From Cryobacterium cryoconiti (GTDB taxonomy: Bacteria; Actinomycetota; Actinomycetes; Actinomycetales; Microbacteriaceae), in the NCBI RefSeq assembly GCF_004403065.1, contig NZ_SOHA01000035.1:29583-93582 (forward strand): 64,000 nucleotides of DNA. Reading direction: 5' to 3'. Below, piece by piece: positions 35,391 to 47,220 of the stretch (positions are counted from its first letter, which is position 1; each line of letters begins with the position of its first letter). The notes beneath the pieces are model-generated. The model had not been told where the DNA came from and searched no databases. It saw only the letters and a list, made by a program, of their open reading frames with translations. The translations under genes were made by a program, and so were the position numbers.

Positions 35391-36806
35391 CTACTTGGGC
35401 TGGGGCGGACGGGTCATGCTGAGCACGTCCAGGGCCGTGTCGAGCAGCTCGAGGGTGACCTCGCCGCGCTCGACGAACCCCAACGCGATGACGGACTCGC
35501 GCACGGTGACGCCCTCGGCCACCGAGTGCTTGGCGACCTTGGCCGCGGCCTCGTAACCGATGACCCGGTTCAGCGGGGTGACGATCGCGGGGGAGGACTC
35601 GGCCAGCGCGCGAGCGCGCTCCACGTTGGCCGTGAGGCCGTCGACGGTCTTGTCGGCGAGCACGCGGGTGGCGTTCGAGAGCAGCCGGATCGACTCGAGC
35701 AGGGCGGTGCCCATCACCGGGATGGCGACGTTGAGCTCGAACGAGCCCGACGCGCCCGACCAGGCGATGGTCGCGTCGTTGCCGATCACACGCGAGCAGA
35801 CCATCAGCACGGCCTCCGGGATCACCGGGTTCACCTTGCCCGGCATGATCGAGGAGCCGGGCTGCAGGTCGGGGATGTTCAGCTCGCCGAAGCCCGTGTT
35901 GGGGCCTGAGCCCATCCAGCGCAGGTCGTTGCAGATCTTGGTCAGGCTGACCGCGATGGTGCGGAGGGCGCCGGATGCGTCCACCAGGCCGTCCCGGTTG
36001 GCCTGCGCCTCGAAGTGGTCGCGCGCCTCGGTGACCGGCAGTTCGGTCTCCTCGACGAGCAGCTCGATCACGAGCTGCGGGAAGCCGAACGGCGTGTTGA
36101 TGCCGGTACCGACGGCGGTGCCGCCGAGGGGGACCTCGGAGACGCGGGGGAGGGCCGTGCGCACGCGCTCGATGCCGAGGCGCATCTGCCGGGCGTAGCC
36201 GCCGAATTCCTGGCCGAGGGTGACCGGGGTGGCGTCCATCAGGTGGGTGCGGCCGGCCTTGACCGCTCCGGCCCACAGCTCCGCCTTGGCCTCGAGGGCA
36301 ACGGCGAGGTGGTCGAGCGCGGGGATGAGGTCGTCGATCAGCGCACTCGTGACGGCCAGGTGAACGGATGTCGGGAAGACGTCGTTGGAGGACTGGGACG
36401 CGTTCACGTGGTCGTTCGGGTGCACCGGGCGGCCGAGGCTGCGCGTGGCGAGGGTCGCGAGGACCTCGTTCATGTTCATGTTCGAGGACGTTCCGCTACC
36501 GGTCTGGTACACGTCGATCGGGAACTCGGAGTCGTAGCGGCCGGCGGCCACCAGGTCTGCGGCGTCGGCGATGGCCTGGGCGATCTCGGCGTCGAGCACC
36601 CCCAGCTTCGCGTTGGCCAGGGCGGCCGACTTCTTGATCCGGGCCAGGGCGGCGATCTGGGCCGGCTCCAGCACGGAGCCGGAGATCGGGAAGTTCTCGA
36701 CGGCCCGCTGCGTCTGCGCGCCGTAGAGGGCGGCGACCGGAACCCGGACCTCACCCATCGTGTCGTGTTCGATCCGGTACTCGGCTTCAGCGGTCTTGTC
36801 CACCAC
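35391..36806 (-). CDS. fumC: Fumarate hydratase class II
   Basis: An iron-independent TCA-cycle enzyme that interconverts fumarate and malate. The 471-residue protein carries the three superfamily signatures: [12 protein letters not shown] with the following [30 protein letters not shown], and [12 protein letters not shown] with the catalytic serine loop. The length is standard. The start is one of two adjacent GTG codons at 36806. It lies downstream of the carbonic anhydrase gene on the same strand, about 100 bases away. Confidence 0.97.
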   Translation of the reverse strand: MVDKTAEAEYRIEHDTMGEVRVPVAALYGAQTQRAVENFPISGSVLEPAQIAALARIKKSAALANAKLGVLDAEIAQAIADAADLVAAGRYDSEFPIDVYQTGSGTSSNMNMNEVLATLATRSLGRPVHPNDHVNASQSSNDVFPTSVHLAVTSALIDDLIPALDHLAVALEAKAELWAGAVKAGRTHLMDATPVTLGQEFGGYARQMRLGIERVRTALPRVSEVPLGGTAVGTGINTPFGFPQLVIELLVEETELPVTEARDHFEAQANRDGLVDASGALRTIAVSLTKICNDLRWMGSGPNTGFGELNIPDLQPGSSIMPGKVNPVIPEAVLMVCSRVIGNDATIAWSGASGSFELNVAIPVMGTALLESIRLLSNATRVLADKTVDGLTANVERARALAESSPAIVTPLNRVIGYEAAAKVAKHSVAEGVTVRESVIALGFVERGEVTLELLDTALDVLSMTRPPQPK

Positions 36807-36908
36807 GGTGTGTATTACCTTTCGATTGGGAATCTTCTGGGTGCGAATCTCTTCGGGACGGGAACGCGCGCGGCACCCCGGGGGCCCCGCCGCGAACAGG
36901 CGGCTCGG

Positions 36909-37553
36909 CTAGACCACGCCGACAACGATGTCGGGCACGGCACGGCCTTCGAGCAGCCGGTAGTTCGCCCCGACGATAGCCAATGTACCTTCTGCCACGG
37001 CCGCACTGATCACCTCGGAGCGCTCGAGAAGCTCGGACACCGTGTCGCGCAGGTGTTCGCGGCCGACAGCGAGAGCGTCGACCTGCTCGGGATCGATCGG
37101 CGTCGCATCCGTCGACCCGGCGACCCGCCGAACGGCAGGCACAATTTTTTCGATGATCCGGTTGATGTGCACGGGCAGGGGCGGCGCGTCGGCAGCCTGG
37201 GAATCGATGGCGGCGCGCACGGCACCGCAGCCGTCGTGCCCGAGCACGAGGATGAGCGGAACCCGCAACACGGCCACGGCGTATTCGAGAGAGCCGAGCA
37301 CCGAATCGGAGATGACCTGACCGGCGTTGCGCACCACGAACAGGTCACCCAGACCCTTGTCGAAGATGATCTCAGCGGCCAGCCGGGAGTCGCTGCAGCC
37401 GAACAGGGCGGCGTCGGGGGTCTGCACGAAGGCCAGTTCGGCGCGGCGGTCCACGTCCTGACGCGGATGCCGCGGCTCGCCGCCTACGAAGCGGTCGTTG
37501 CCGCGTTGCAGGTCGGTCCAGACCTCTGCCGGTGTTGCTGCCCTGCCCATCAC
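36909..37553 (-). CDS. Beta-class carbonic anhydrase
   Basis: A zinc enzyme that interconverts CO2 and bicarbonate. The 214-residue protein has the beta-class zinc ligands C53 (FGCSDSR), H106 and C109 (LGHDGCG), with the D55/R57 catalytic pair. The GTG at 37553 overlaps the stop of the DUF4245 gene (GTGA); an ATG three bases later is an alternative. It is the last gene of the xseA-xseB-DUF4245 cluster on this strand. Confidence 0.93.
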   Translation of the reverse strand: MMGRAATPAEVWTDLQRGNDRFVGGEPRHPRQDVDRRAELAFVQTPDAALFGCSDSRLAAEIIFDKGLGDLFVVRNAGQVISDSVLGSLEYAVAVLRVPLILVLGHDGCGAVRAAIDSQAADAPPLPVHINRIIEKIVPAVRRVAGSTDATPIDPEQVDALAVGREHLRDTVSELLERSEVISAAVAEGTLAIVGANYRLLEGRAVPDIVVGVV

Positions 37554-38209
37554 TGTCCTTCGGCGTCGTTCGTGCTGATCTGTTCGGCAACCACCTCGGC
37601 GAGAGCCGCGAGCTCGTCGTCATCGGCGGTGCCGACGAGAAGGTAGGTGCTGTCCCCGGCGGCCGTCACCAGCGCGGATTCGAAATTTCCGCGGTCTTTT
37701 TCCGGGGCCGGGTTGCGGTGCACGTCCCAGGTGACGCCGGCGATCGTGACGGTGCCGCTGGCGGCCGTGTCTTCCAGCTTGTCGGCGAGCCAGCTCGGGT
37801 TTGCCCCGAGCGCCTGGGTCAGGCCGATGTACTCGTCGGCCGGGGTGAGCAGGCCGATGTTCCAGGAGGGGATCTTGTCGGTCCCGCCTGCCCGCCACTG
37901 CGCGGAATTGGCCGTCCAGTCGGCGGGCAACGCCGGAACCAGCAGGGGTTCGTCGATTCCGATCTGCACCTGCTCGGCCACGGCCGCGAAGTCGACGGCG
38001 CGGTTCAGCGGCGCCTCGCTGCGCGGCACCAGGAGCACGAGCACGAAGACCATGCCGAGGGTGGCCAGGAGCGACAGGACCAGGTTGTTCACGGTCTTGT
38101 GGGACCGGTACTTGCGGGAGTTCTCAGCCAGCCTGGTCTTCGTCTCGCCGGGGGTTTCCGGGCGTCCCAGCTCGGCGACGATGCGGGGCTCGCGCTTGGC
38201 GGCGCTCAT
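37550..38209 (-). CDS. DUF4245 membrane protein
   Basis: A 219-residue actinobacterial protein of unknown function. It has a cytoplasmic N-terminus, one membrane helix (about 48-66, [19 protein letters not shown]) and an extracytoplasmic domain with the family's [14 protein letters not shown] and TWDVHRN segments. The ATG at 38209 overlaps the xseB stop (ATGA) and its own stop overlaps the carbonic anhydrase start, so the whole run is coupled. Confidence 0.87.
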   Translation of the reverse strand: MSAAKREPRIVAELGRPETPGETKTRLAENSRKYRSHKTVNNLVLSLLATLGMVFVLVLLVPRSEAPLNRAVDFAAVAEQVQIGIDEPLLVPALPADWTANSAQWRAGGTDKIPSWNIGLLTPADEYIGLTQALGANPSWLADKLEDTAASGTVTIAGVTWDVHRNPAPEKDRGNFESALVTAAGDSTYLLVGTADDDELAALAEVVAEQISTNDAEGQ

Positions 38210-38448
38210 CCGGCGGAGGCGGCGGACTCGACCTGGCCTGCCCGTGCGGCATCCAGTCTGGCCTTCGCGCCGATCAGCCACTCTTCGCAGCGACGGGCGA
38301 GAGCCTCGCCGCGTTCCCAGAGAGCGAGCGACTCCTCGAGTGATGAGGCGCCCTGTTCGAGGGCGTTCACCACGCGCACGAGTTCGTCCCTTGCCTGTTC
38401 GTAGCTCAGGGCGTTGATGTCGTCTGCTGCCGAGGTCATGGTGTCCAT
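38206..38448 (-). CDS. xseB: Exodeoxyribonuclease VII small subunit
   Basis: The helical small subunit of exonuclease VII, which degrades single-stranded DNA with XseA. The 80-residue protein has the family pattern [20 protein letters not shown] and [14 protein letters not shown]. It follows xseA after nine bases and overlaps the DUF4245 gene. Confidence 0.95.
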   Translation of the reverse strand: MDTMTSAADDINALSYEQARDELVRVVNALEQGASSLEESLALWERGEALARRCEEWLIGAKARLDAARAGQVESAASAG

Positions 38449-38457
38449 TCTAATTAT

Positions 38458-39705
38458 CTAGTTCGCCGGTGTCGGATCGGAGGCTGCCGGTGCGCTGGCC
38501 ATCGTGTGCGTGGTGGCCGTCACGGCGCCCTCGGCGAGGGTGATCCGGAGCGAGGTCCCGGCGGGAGCCTGGCCGGGACTGCGCACGACCTGTCCGTCGT
38601 TCAGCTGCACGATGGCGTAGCCGCGGTCGAGGGTGCCCTGCGGGGAGAGGGCGCGCAGCTGGGAGCGCAGGTCGACGATCACCGCCCCCGCACGCTCGAC
38701 CGCCCGGTCGACCAGCTCGGCGCCGCGGGCGACGTACCGGGTGAGGTCCTCGGACCGGGAATCGATGATCCACTGGGGGGTGGAGAGCACCGGGCGCGAG
38801 CGCAGCTGACCGATCCGGTCGACCTCGTGGGCGAGGATGCCGGTCAGCCGGTTGCTGAGACGCGCGCGGGCCTGCTGCACCCGGTTGAGTTCGTCGGAGA
38901 CGTCCGGGACGACGCGTTTGGCGGCATCCGTCGGCGTCGACGCGCGCAGGTCGGCGACGTCGTCGAGGAGGGGCCGGTCGGCCTCGTGGCCGATGGCGCT
39001 GACCAGCGGGGTCGTGCAGGCCGCCGCCGCGCGGACGAGCCTCTCGTCGCTGAAGCCGAGCAGGTTCTGGAAGTCGCCGCCGCCGCGGGCGACGATGATC
39101 ACGTCCACCTCCGGGTCGGCGTCCAGACGCTGGATGGCCGCGGTCACCTCGGCCACCATGCGCTCACCCTGCACGGCCGCGTACGCGAGGTGGAAGTTGA
39201 CGGCAGGCCAGCGCAACTGGGCGTTGCGGATGACGTCTTTCTCGGCGTCGGAGTCCTTGCCCGTGACCAGTCCGATGCAGTGCGGAAGAAAGGGAAGCGG
39301 CTTCTTCCGCGAGGCGTCGAAGAGTCCCTCTCCGGCCAGTTGCTTGCGCAGCCGCTCCAGGCGTTCCAGCATGTCGCCGAGACCCACGTGCCGCATCTCG
39401 AACACCTGCATGGTGAGCGTGCCGCCCTTGACCCAGTAGTTGGGTTTGACCAGGGCGATGACCCGGTCACCCTGCTTGAACTCGCTGGTCAGTTTCGTGC
39501 GCACCGAGGACCAGATCGTGAAGCTGACGGTGGCGTCTTCGGTGAGGTCTTTCAGTTTGCCGTAGACGTTGCCGCCGCTGGCACCCCACTGGGTGATCTC
39601 GCCCTCGACCCAGGCCGTGCCGAGGCGGTCGATGTAGCCCCGGATCTTGTTGGCCAGCAGCCCGACCGGCCACGGGGTCTCGAGGGTGGATGCTGCGTCC
39701 GTCAT
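38458..39705 (-). CDS. xseA: Exodeoxyribonuclease VII large subunit
   Basis: The catalytic subunit of exonuclease VII. The 415-residue protein has an N-terminal OB-fold (about 10-110, VEGEITQW) and the catalytic domain with IGLVTGKDSDAEKDV, VDVIIVARGGGDFQNLLGF and SAIGHEADRPLLDDVADLRA. A coiled-coil C-terminus follows. The ATG at 39705 is set by a TGGGAGG box; a further upstream ATG at 39744 would add non-conserved sequence. It diverges from ispH. Confidence 0.95.
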   Translation of the reverse strand: MTDAASTLETPWPVGLLANKIRGYIDRLGTAWVEGEITQWGASGGNVYGKLKDLTEDATVSFTIWSSVRTKLTSEFKQGDRVIALVKPNYWVKGGTLTMQVFEMRHVGLGDMLERLERLRKQLAGEGLFDASRKKPLPFLPHCIGLVTGKDSDAEKDVIRNAQLRWPAVNFHLAYAAVQGERMVAEVTAAIQRLDADPEVDVIIVARGGGDFQNLLGFSDERLVRAAAACTTPLVSAIGHEADRPLLDDVADLRASTPTDAAKRVVPDVSDELNRVQQARARLSNRLTGILAHEVDRIGQLRSRPVLSTPQWIIDSRSEDLTRYVARGAELVDRAVERAGAVIVDLRSQLRALSPQGTLDRGYAIVQLNDGQVVRSPGQAPAGTSLRITLAEGAVTATTHTMASAPAASDPTPAN

Positions 39706-39743
39706 CAATCGTTCCTCCCACGGACTGCACAGCCCTGCCCCCA

Positions 39744-39749
39744 TAGACT
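39744..39749 (+). promoter_or_regulatory. -10 box for leaderless ispH mRNA
   Basis: TAGACT is six bases before the GTG at 39756, with no ribosome binding site in between. Confidence 0.5.
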
Positions 39750-39755
39750 GGGTTG

Positions 39756-40835
39756 GTGACTATCAGTACGGATTCGCCTGTGATCGGCCTTGGCATGCCA
39801 CGGATTCCCCGGGCACGCAACAGGCTCAAGGATACCCCGGTGGTCGGACACAAACGGGTGCTGTTGGCCGCCCCGCGCGGCTACTGCGCCGGCGTGGACC
39901 GGGCCGTGATCGCCGTCGAGAAGGCGCTCGAGCTCTACGGCGCCCCCGTCTATGTGCGCAAGCAGATCGTGCACAACATCCATGTCGTCTCCGAACTGGA
40001 GAAGAAGGGTGCGATCTTCGTCGAGGAAGTCGACGAGGTGCCCACCGGTTCCCACATCGTCTTCAGCGCCCACGGCGTGTCGCCGGCCGTCGTCACCGCC
40101 GCGGCGGACCGGGGCCTGCTGGCCATCGACGCCACCTGCCCGCTGGTCACCAAGGTGCACCGGGAAGCCGTGCGCTTCGCCCGGGACGATTTCCAGATCC
40201 TGCTGATCGGCCACGAGGGCCACGAAGAGGTCGAGGGCACCGCGGGGGAAGCGCCCGAGCACACCACGCTCGTCGGCAGCCCCGACGACGCGGACACCAT
40301 CGAGGTGAGCGACCCCGACAAGGTCGTCTGGCTGTCCCAGACCACGCTGAGCGTGGACGAGACCATGGAAACCGTGCGCCGCCTGCGCGCCCGTTTCCCG
40401 AACCTGCAGGATCCCCCCAGCGACGACATCTGCTACGCCACCCAGAACCGCCAGGTGGCGATCAAGAAGGTGGCCCGCGATTCCGACCTCGTGATCGTGG
40501 TCGGCTCGGCGAACTCGTCCAACTCGGTGCGTCTGGTCGAGGTGGCGCTGGAGTACGGCGCCCAGGCTGCCTACCGGGTGGACTTCGCCAGCGAGATCAA
40601 GCAGGAGTGGCTCGACGGGGTGGCCACCGTGGGTGTGACGAGCGGGGCATCCGTGCCTGACGAGCTCGTGCACGAGGTTCTCGCCGATCTGGCCGAGGCC
40701 GGCTACGGCGACGTCGAGGAGATCAAGACGGCGGAGGAGGACCTGCTGTTCTCGCTGCCGAAGGAGCTCCGCAAGGACCTGGCCGGCAATACCGATGCCC
40801 GGGCTCTCGGCGGCCGGGTCAGCCGCCCGGAGTAA
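39756..40835 (+). CDS. ispH: 4-hydroxy-3-methylbut-2-enyl diphosphate reductase
   Basis: The last enzyme of the MEP isoprenoid pathway, making IPP and DMAPP with an Fe-S cluster. The 359-residue protein has the three cluster cysteines C44 ([11 protein letters not shown]), C128 ([11 protein letters not shown]) and C226 (ICYATQNRQ), plus the conserved histidines in VHNIHVV and SAHGVSP. The N-terminus is about 30 residues longer than in E. coli, as in many actinobacteria. The GTG start fits the promoter box. A strong bidirectional hairpin follows. Confidence 0.96.
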   Translation: MTISTDSPVIGLGMPRIPRARNRLKDTPVVGHKRVLLAAPRGYCAGVDRAVIAVEKALELYGAPVYVRKQIVHNIHVVSELEKKGAIFVEEVDEVPTGSHIVFSAHGVSPAVVTAAADRGLLAIDATCPLVTKVHREAVRFARDDFQILLIGHEGHEEVEGTAGEAPEHTTLVGSPDDADTIEVSDPDKVVWLSQTTLSVDETMETVRRLRARFPNLQDPPSDDICYATQNRQVAIKKVARDSDLVIVVGSANSSNSVRLVEVALEYGAQAAYRVDFASEIKQEWLDGVATVGVTSGASVPDELVHEVLADLAEAGYGDVEEIKTAEEDLLFSLPKELRKDLAGNTDARALGGRVSRPE

Positions 40836-40851
40836 TCGGCGCCGCAGACAC

Positions 40852-40900
40852 CACGAAGCCCCCGGCGATCAGATCACGTCTGATCGCCGGGGGCTTCGTG
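40852..40900. terminator. Bidirectional terminator after ispH
   Basis: Perfect 22-base arms (40852-40873 and 40879-40900) with a five-base loop separate the convergent ispH and DUF6264 genes. Confidence 0.85.
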
Positions 40901-40927
40901 TGTGCGGTCCGGCGGGACCGTGCGGGT

Positions 40928-41503
40928 CTACAGCGAGCCGTAGACGTCCATCAGGTTCGGGTCATTGAGCAGCGTCGGGTCGGTCGCGAGCACCGCGCTG
41001 CTGAAAGCGATGAACACGACCACGAACAGGACCGCGCCGATCAGCGGCACGTAGAACGCGCGCCTGCCGCGTGCCAGCAGCAGGATTGCGCCTGCCGCCG
41101 TGGCCAGCCAGACCAGGCACACGCTGACGATCCCCGCCGTGACCAGCCCGGGCACGGACGGATCCGGCTCGTACCCGCCGAGGTCCAGCTGGGTGTAGAT
41201 CAACTGGATCGAATCGGTGATCATGGCGAGCATGCTGACCGCGAAGAGCGTGGACAGCAGCCCGAGGACGAGCAGACTCAGCGTGACCGGACGGTCCCAC
41301 CGCGGCGCGGTGCCGCGCGGGTGCGGAGCCGCGACGGGTGCCGCGGATGACACGGGTGCATCCGGTGTGGCGAGGGTGCGCTCATCGGGGGTCGGAGTCC
41401 AGCTCCAACCCTCCGGCGCAAGCTCGCCGTACTGGGGACGCGGCCGGGAATCCTCCGGAGGGGTTCCCGGAGGAGTCGACGAAGAATTCTCGGCCATCGT
41501 CAT
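40928..41503 (-). CDS. DUF6264-like membrane protein
   Basis: A 191-residue protein with a Pro-rich cytoplasmic N-terminus containing the PQYGELAPEGWSW motif seen in this actinobacterial family. It has about three membrane helices (residues 75-98, 120-143, 148-170). The function is unknown. It lies just downstream of fba on the same strand, with six bases between the genes. A second in-frame ATG at 41497 is possible. Confidence 0.72.
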   Translation of the reverse strand: MTMAENSSSTPPGTPPEDSRPRPQYGELAPEGWSWTPTPDERTLATPDAPVSSAAPVAAPHPRGTAPRWDRPVTLSLLVLGLLSTLFAVSMLAMITDSIQLIYTQLDLGGYEPDPSVPGLVTAGIVSVCLVWLATAAGAILLLARGRRAFYVPLIGAVLFVVVFIAFSSAVLATDPTLLNDPNLMDVYGSL

Positions 41504-41509
41504 CCGGTG

Positions 41510-42535
<1,026 letters not shown>

Positions 42536-42722
42536 AGTTGAGTCTCCTCGGTTGGACCGTTTCGGTCCTCTCATCCTACCGAGGTGGGTCTCCGCACGTG
42601 CCAGCGCGTGCACCGGTCCGATGGGGAGCGGGCGCTAGGCTGAAGAAGGCAGCACCGAAACAGGTGCCGGCCCAAAGATGGGCCTTGCCACTGCCGCACT
42701 CTTCGTCCGGGAAGGACCATCT

Positions 42723-43709
42723 GTGAACAGCCCCGAAATCGCCCCCAATTTCATGCACCCCGACCGCAACCTTGCGATGGAGCTGGTGCGGGCCACCGAG
42801 GCCGCAGCGATTCGCGCAGTCCCGTTCATCGGCCGCGGCGACAAGAACGCCGCAGACAAGGCAGCCGTCGACGCCATGCGCGTCTTCCTCGGCACCGTCA
42901 ACTTCGACGGACTCATCGTCATCGGCGAGGGTGAGAAAGACGAAGCCCCCATGCTCTTCAACGGTGAGCGCGTCGGCAATGGCAAGGGTCCGGCCTGCGA
43001 CATCGCGGTCGACCCGATCGACGGCACCAGTCTCACCGCCGCCGGACGCCAGAACGCCCTCTCCGTGATCGCGGTCTCCTCCCGCGGCACCATGCTCGAC
43101 GCGTCCTCCGTGTTCTACATGGACAAGATCGTCACCGGAGGGGCCGGCCGCGGAGTGGTCAGCCTGGACGCTTCGATCGGCGACAACATCCGCGAGTTGT
43201 CCAAGGCCACCGGCAAGCCGGTCGGCGAGATGGTCCTCGCCGTTCTCGACCGCCCCCGTCACGCCGGACTGATCGATGAAATCCGCAGCGCCGGAGCCGG
43301 CACCCGGCTGATGAGCGACGGCGACGTCGCCGGCGGCATCAACGCGGCCCGCTGGCAGACCCGTATCGACATGTGCGTCGGCATCGGTGGCAGCCCCGAG
43401 GGCATCACCACGGCCTGCGCGCTCAAGGCAATCGGCGGCTACATGCAGGGTCGCCTCGCCCCGAAGGACGACGCCGAGCGCGCGAGTGCCGTCGCGGCCG
43501 GCCTCGACGTCGACAAGCTGCTCGAGCTCGACGACATGGTCAGCGGCGACAACACCTTCTTCGTCGCCACGGGCGTCACGGATGGCGGACTTGTCGACGG
43601 CGTGCGCCGCCAGGGCCCGATCATCCGCACCGAGAGCATCGTTCTGCGCTCGAAGTCCGGCACCTCGCGCCGCGTGATCGGCGAGCACCTCGCCTCCAAG
43701 TGGCTCTAG
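42723..43709 (+). CDS. glpX: Class II fructose-1,6-bisphosphatase
   Basis: Removes the 1-phosphate of fructose 1,6-bisphosphate in gluconeogenesis. The 328-residue protein has the lithium-sensitive phosphatase metal motif (IGEGEKDEAPML; VDPIDGTSLTAAGR) and the GIGGSPEGITTACAL loop. The GTG at 42723 is chosen because it follows GGAAGGACC; an ATG at 42678 would add an unconserved stretch. It is divergent from fba and converges on rmuC. Confidence 0.96.
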   Translation: MNSPEIAPNFMHPDRNLAMELVRATEAAAIRAVPFIGRGDKNAADKAAVDAMRVFLGTVNFDGLIVIGEGEKDEAPMLFNGERVGNGKGPACDIAVDPIDGTSLTAAGRQNALSVIAVSSRGTMLDASSVFYMDKIVTGGAGRGVVSLDASIGDNIRELSKATGKPVGEMVLAVLDRPRHAGLIDEIRSAGAGTRLMSDGDVAGGINAARWQTRIDMCVGIGGSPEGITTACALKAIGGYMQGRLAPKDDAERASAVAAGLDVDKLLELDDMVSGDNTFFVATGVTDGGLVDGVRRQGPIIRTESIVLRSKSGTSRRVIGEHLASKWL

Positions 43710-43760
43710 CCCTCCGGCCCAGGGTCCGATCGGCGCTCTGATCCACCGAGTGTCGCCCGA

Positions 43761-43819
43761 AACGCTGAGAATCGCCGTTCCGACGGCGATTTTCAGCGTT
43801 AACGGCGATTCTCGGCGTC
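43761..43819. terminator. Three-armed palindromic element between glpX and rmuC
   Basis: AACGCTGAGAATCGCCGTT (43761-43779) can pair with CGGCGATTTTCAGCGTT (43784-43800) or with AACGGCGATTCTCGGCG starting at 43801. The alternative hairpins are mutually exclusive and sit between convergent genes. Confidence 0.6.
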
Positions 43820-45176
43820 AGTCGGTGTGGGGTACGGCCGGCTCCAGCGCCGCAGTTTCCAGCGCCGCGGACTCCAGTTCCGACACGAACTCCCAGGCGG
43901 CCAGTTCGCGCGGGGTGTCTTCGATCCCCACCAGCGGCGCCAGCACCTTCGACTCGTCGAGGGCGTTGAGCTTGCGCGCGGTGGGCAGGACCTGGCGTTC
44001 CATCGAGCCGACGAAGCCGTTGTAGTCCTTCACCGTGCGCTCGATCGACCGGCCCAGCTTCTCGATGTGCGTGGCCGTCGTGGACAGGCGCCCGTAGAGT
44101 TCCCGGCTCAGGTCGAACAAGACCTTGGCGTCATGCGTGAGCACGTCTTGCTGCCAGGTGAAGGCCACCGTCTTGAGCACCGACCACAGGGTCACCGGGG
44201 AGGCGAGGGCCACCCGCTTCGAGAACGCGAACTCCATGATCGACGGGTCGGCTTCCAGCGCCGAGGAGACCAGGGACTCGCTGGGGATGAAGGCGATCAC
44301 GATCTCGGGGGACGCCTCCAGGCCCTGCCAGTAGGCCTTGCTGCCGAGCGCGGTGATGTGGTCGCGCACGGCCTTGACGTGTGCTTTCATGTAGGCGGTC
44401 CGCTGGGCGCCCAGGGCGCCGGTGGCGGTGACCGGGATCTGACTGGCTTCGAGGAACGCCGTGAAGGGCACCTTCGCGTCAACGGCGATGTTCTTGCCTC
44501 CGGGCAGATGCACGACCATGTCCGGGCGGCCGGCGCCGGCATCGGAGGTGATGCTCGACTGCACGTCGAAGTCGACCCGCTCGATCAGACCGGCGGCCTC
44601 GACCACGCTGCGCAGCTGGGTTTCGCCCCAGACCCCGCGCGTGTTGTTGGCGCGCAGCGCAGACGCGAGCGACTCGGCGGTGCTCCGCAGGCGCTCCTCA
44701 GACTCGGTCGCCGACCGCAGCTGCTGGCTGAGCTCGCCGTGTTGCAGGCTGCGCTGGGCCTCCAGCTCAGCAACCTTCGCCTGCATGTCCTGCAGGCTCT
44801 CCTTGACCGGTGCGAGCGCCTGCAGGACCCTGCTCTCCTGCTTCTGCTGTTCGGTGCGCGCCTCTTGGTCATCGCGCTGGCGGTCGCTCAGTTCGCGGTA
44901 CTGACGCCCCGCGTCGACGACCTGCCCGCGCAGGGCATCGGCCGTTGCCTGCACCGAGGCCAGCTCCTCGCGCAGGATGGATTGGATGCCCGCCTCCCGG
45001 GCGCGCACCTCGGCCAGCGCCACCTGGTGGTTGGCCTCGGTCACGAGTGGGTCGTTGCTGCCTGACCGGCCCGCGGTGCGGCGATCCGCGGCGCGCGCCG
45101 TGAACACCACCGTGAGCAGGGTGCCCAGCAGGGCGCCGACGACAAGACCGACAAAGAGACTGAACCAGGAATCCAT
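43818..45176 (-). CDS. rmuC: RmuC family DNA recombination protein
   Basis: A membrane-tethered nuclease-fold protein thought to limit DNA inversions. The 452-residue protein has an N-terminal helix (about 5-26), a long coiled coil (about 45-180), and the RmuC domain with NTRGVWGETQLRSVVE, GRPDMVVHLPGGKNIAVDAK and the FIPSESLVSSAL region. The length is normal. The ATG at 45176 begins the membrane helix. Confidence 0.93.
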   Translation of the reverse strand: MDSWFSLFVGLVVGALLGTLLTVVFTARAADRRTAGRSGSNDPLVTEANHQVALAEVRAREAGIQSILREELASVQATADALRGQVVDAGRQYRELSDRQRDDQEARTEQQKQESRVLQALAPVKESLQDMQAKVAELEAQRSLQHGELSQQLRSATESEERLRSTAESLASALRANNTRGVWGETQLRSVVEAAGLIERVDFDVQSSITSDAGAGRPDMVVHLPGGKNIAVDAKVPFTAFLEASQIPVTATGALGAQRTAYMKAHVKAVRDHITALGSKAYWQGLEASPEIVIAFIPSESLVSSALEADPSIMEFAFSKRVALASPVTLWSVLKTVAFTWQQDVLTHDAKVLFDLSRELYGRLSTTATHIEKLGRSIERTVKDYNGFVGSMERQVLPTARKLNALDESKVLAPLVGIEDTPRELAAWEFVSELESAALETAALEPAVPHTD

Positions 45177-45230
45177 GGATCCACTCTGCCAGTGGCCACC
45201 GACACTCCCGCGCCGGAGGTGAGTTGACGC

Positions 45231-45848
45231 CTAGCTCAGGGCCATCGGGCCGTGCGTGGCGGACTTCTCCTTCGTGGCGACCGGCCCGATCGCGCCGACC
45301 TTCACGCCGGTGATCTGCGCCAGCTCCTCGAGGGTGCCGGCCCCGTGCCGGTCGGCAGCGTGGATCATGATGGCCGCACAGGCCTCCGCGTCGGCCAGGG
45401 CATCGTGGTGGGCGAAGCCCTCGAATCCCGCGGCCATCGCGGCAACCGGCAGTCGGTAGGAGTCGAGGTGGTAGGTGCGGCGGGCCACCTGCAGGCTGCA
45501 GACGTAGTTGAAGTCGGGCACCTCCAGGCCGGCGACGGTGGAGGATGTCTTGATCACACCCAGGTCGAAGCCGGCGTTGTGGGCCACCAGATGGTCGTCG
45601 CCGGCGAAGGCGACCAGGTCGGGAAGCTGCTCGGCCCAGGTGGCCGCACCCGCGACATCCGTCGGCCGGATGCCGTGGATCTTGATGTTCCAGGCCAGAA
45701 ACATGTCGTGCCCGACGGCGGGCTTGATGAACCAGGCGACCCGGTCGACCACCTGGCCGTCGCGCACCTTCACCAGCCCCACCGAGCACGCCGATGCGCT
45801 GGAGGAATTGGCGGTCTCGAAGTCGATGGCGGTGAAGTTGACTGGCAC
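45231..45848 (-). CDS. DnaQ-like DEDDh 3'-5' exonuclease
   Basis: A 205-residue exonuclease of the RNase T/DnaQ superfamily. The metal-binding acidic residues are D9/E11 (FTAIDFETAN), the aspartate in VAHNAGFDLGV and the H...D pair in HHDALADAEACA, so it is of the DEDDh type. It is a stand-alone enzyme, not fused to a polymerase, and probably acts in repair or RNA/DNA turnover. It lies just upstream of, and is divergent from, ychF. Confidence 0.9.
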   Translation of the reverse strand: MPVNFTAIDFETANSSSASACSVGLVKVRDGQVVDRVAWFIKPAVGHDMFLAWNIKIHGIRPTDVAGAATWAEQLPDLVAFAGDDHLVAHNAGFDLGVIKTSSTVAGLEVPDFNYVCSLQVARRTYHLDSYRLPVAAMAAGFEGFAHHDALADAEACAAIMIHAADRHGAGTLEELAQITGVKVGAIGPVATKEKSATHGPMALS

Positions 45849-45917
45849 CGCTTCATCCTTTCACGGGCCGCCGACACTGCGCCTCCGCGGGCCGACCGGG
45901 CCGCGGGCCGCAGACGG

Positions 45918-45923
45918 TACGAT
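45918..45923 (+). promoter_or_regulatory. -10 box for leaderless ychF mRNA
   Basis: TACGAT is eight bases before the GTG at 45932. No ribosome binding site is present. Confidence 0.45.
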
Positions 45924-45931
45924 TGACTCCC

Positions 45932-46980
<1,049 letters not shown>

Positions 46981-47005
<25 letters not shown>

Positions 47006-47092
47006 CCCGCAGTGCCGGCCGCAACTGTTCCCGTTTCGGACAACTGTTGCCGGCGCACCGGCAACAGTTGTCCGTTTCGGCAACAATTGCCC
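46981..47092. repeat. ychF 3'-end repeat, copy 1 (in gene), with hairpin
   Basis: This is the source copy. It comprises the last codons of ychF, a short spacer and a hairpin with perfect 17-base arms (CGGACAACTGTTGCCGG at 47037-47053, complement at 47058-47074), followed by CAACAATTGCCC. Outer segments can extend the stem. The right arm also matches bases 1-18 of the window. Confidence 0.8.
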
Positions 47093-47220
47093 TGTACCCG
47101 ACCATGTCATCACCCTGCCCCGGCAATATCCGGGGTCGGGCTGGTGCGTGATCCTCAGAGCTGTCGACCCATCAGACTTCACTCTCGGCACCACAAGATC
47201 ATCACTCGGAGGAAACCACC

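Noticed and set aside
40852..40900. Hairpin after ispH as part of a repeat family
   Set aside because: The arms do not match the other hairpins in the window; treated as an ordinary bidirectional terminator.
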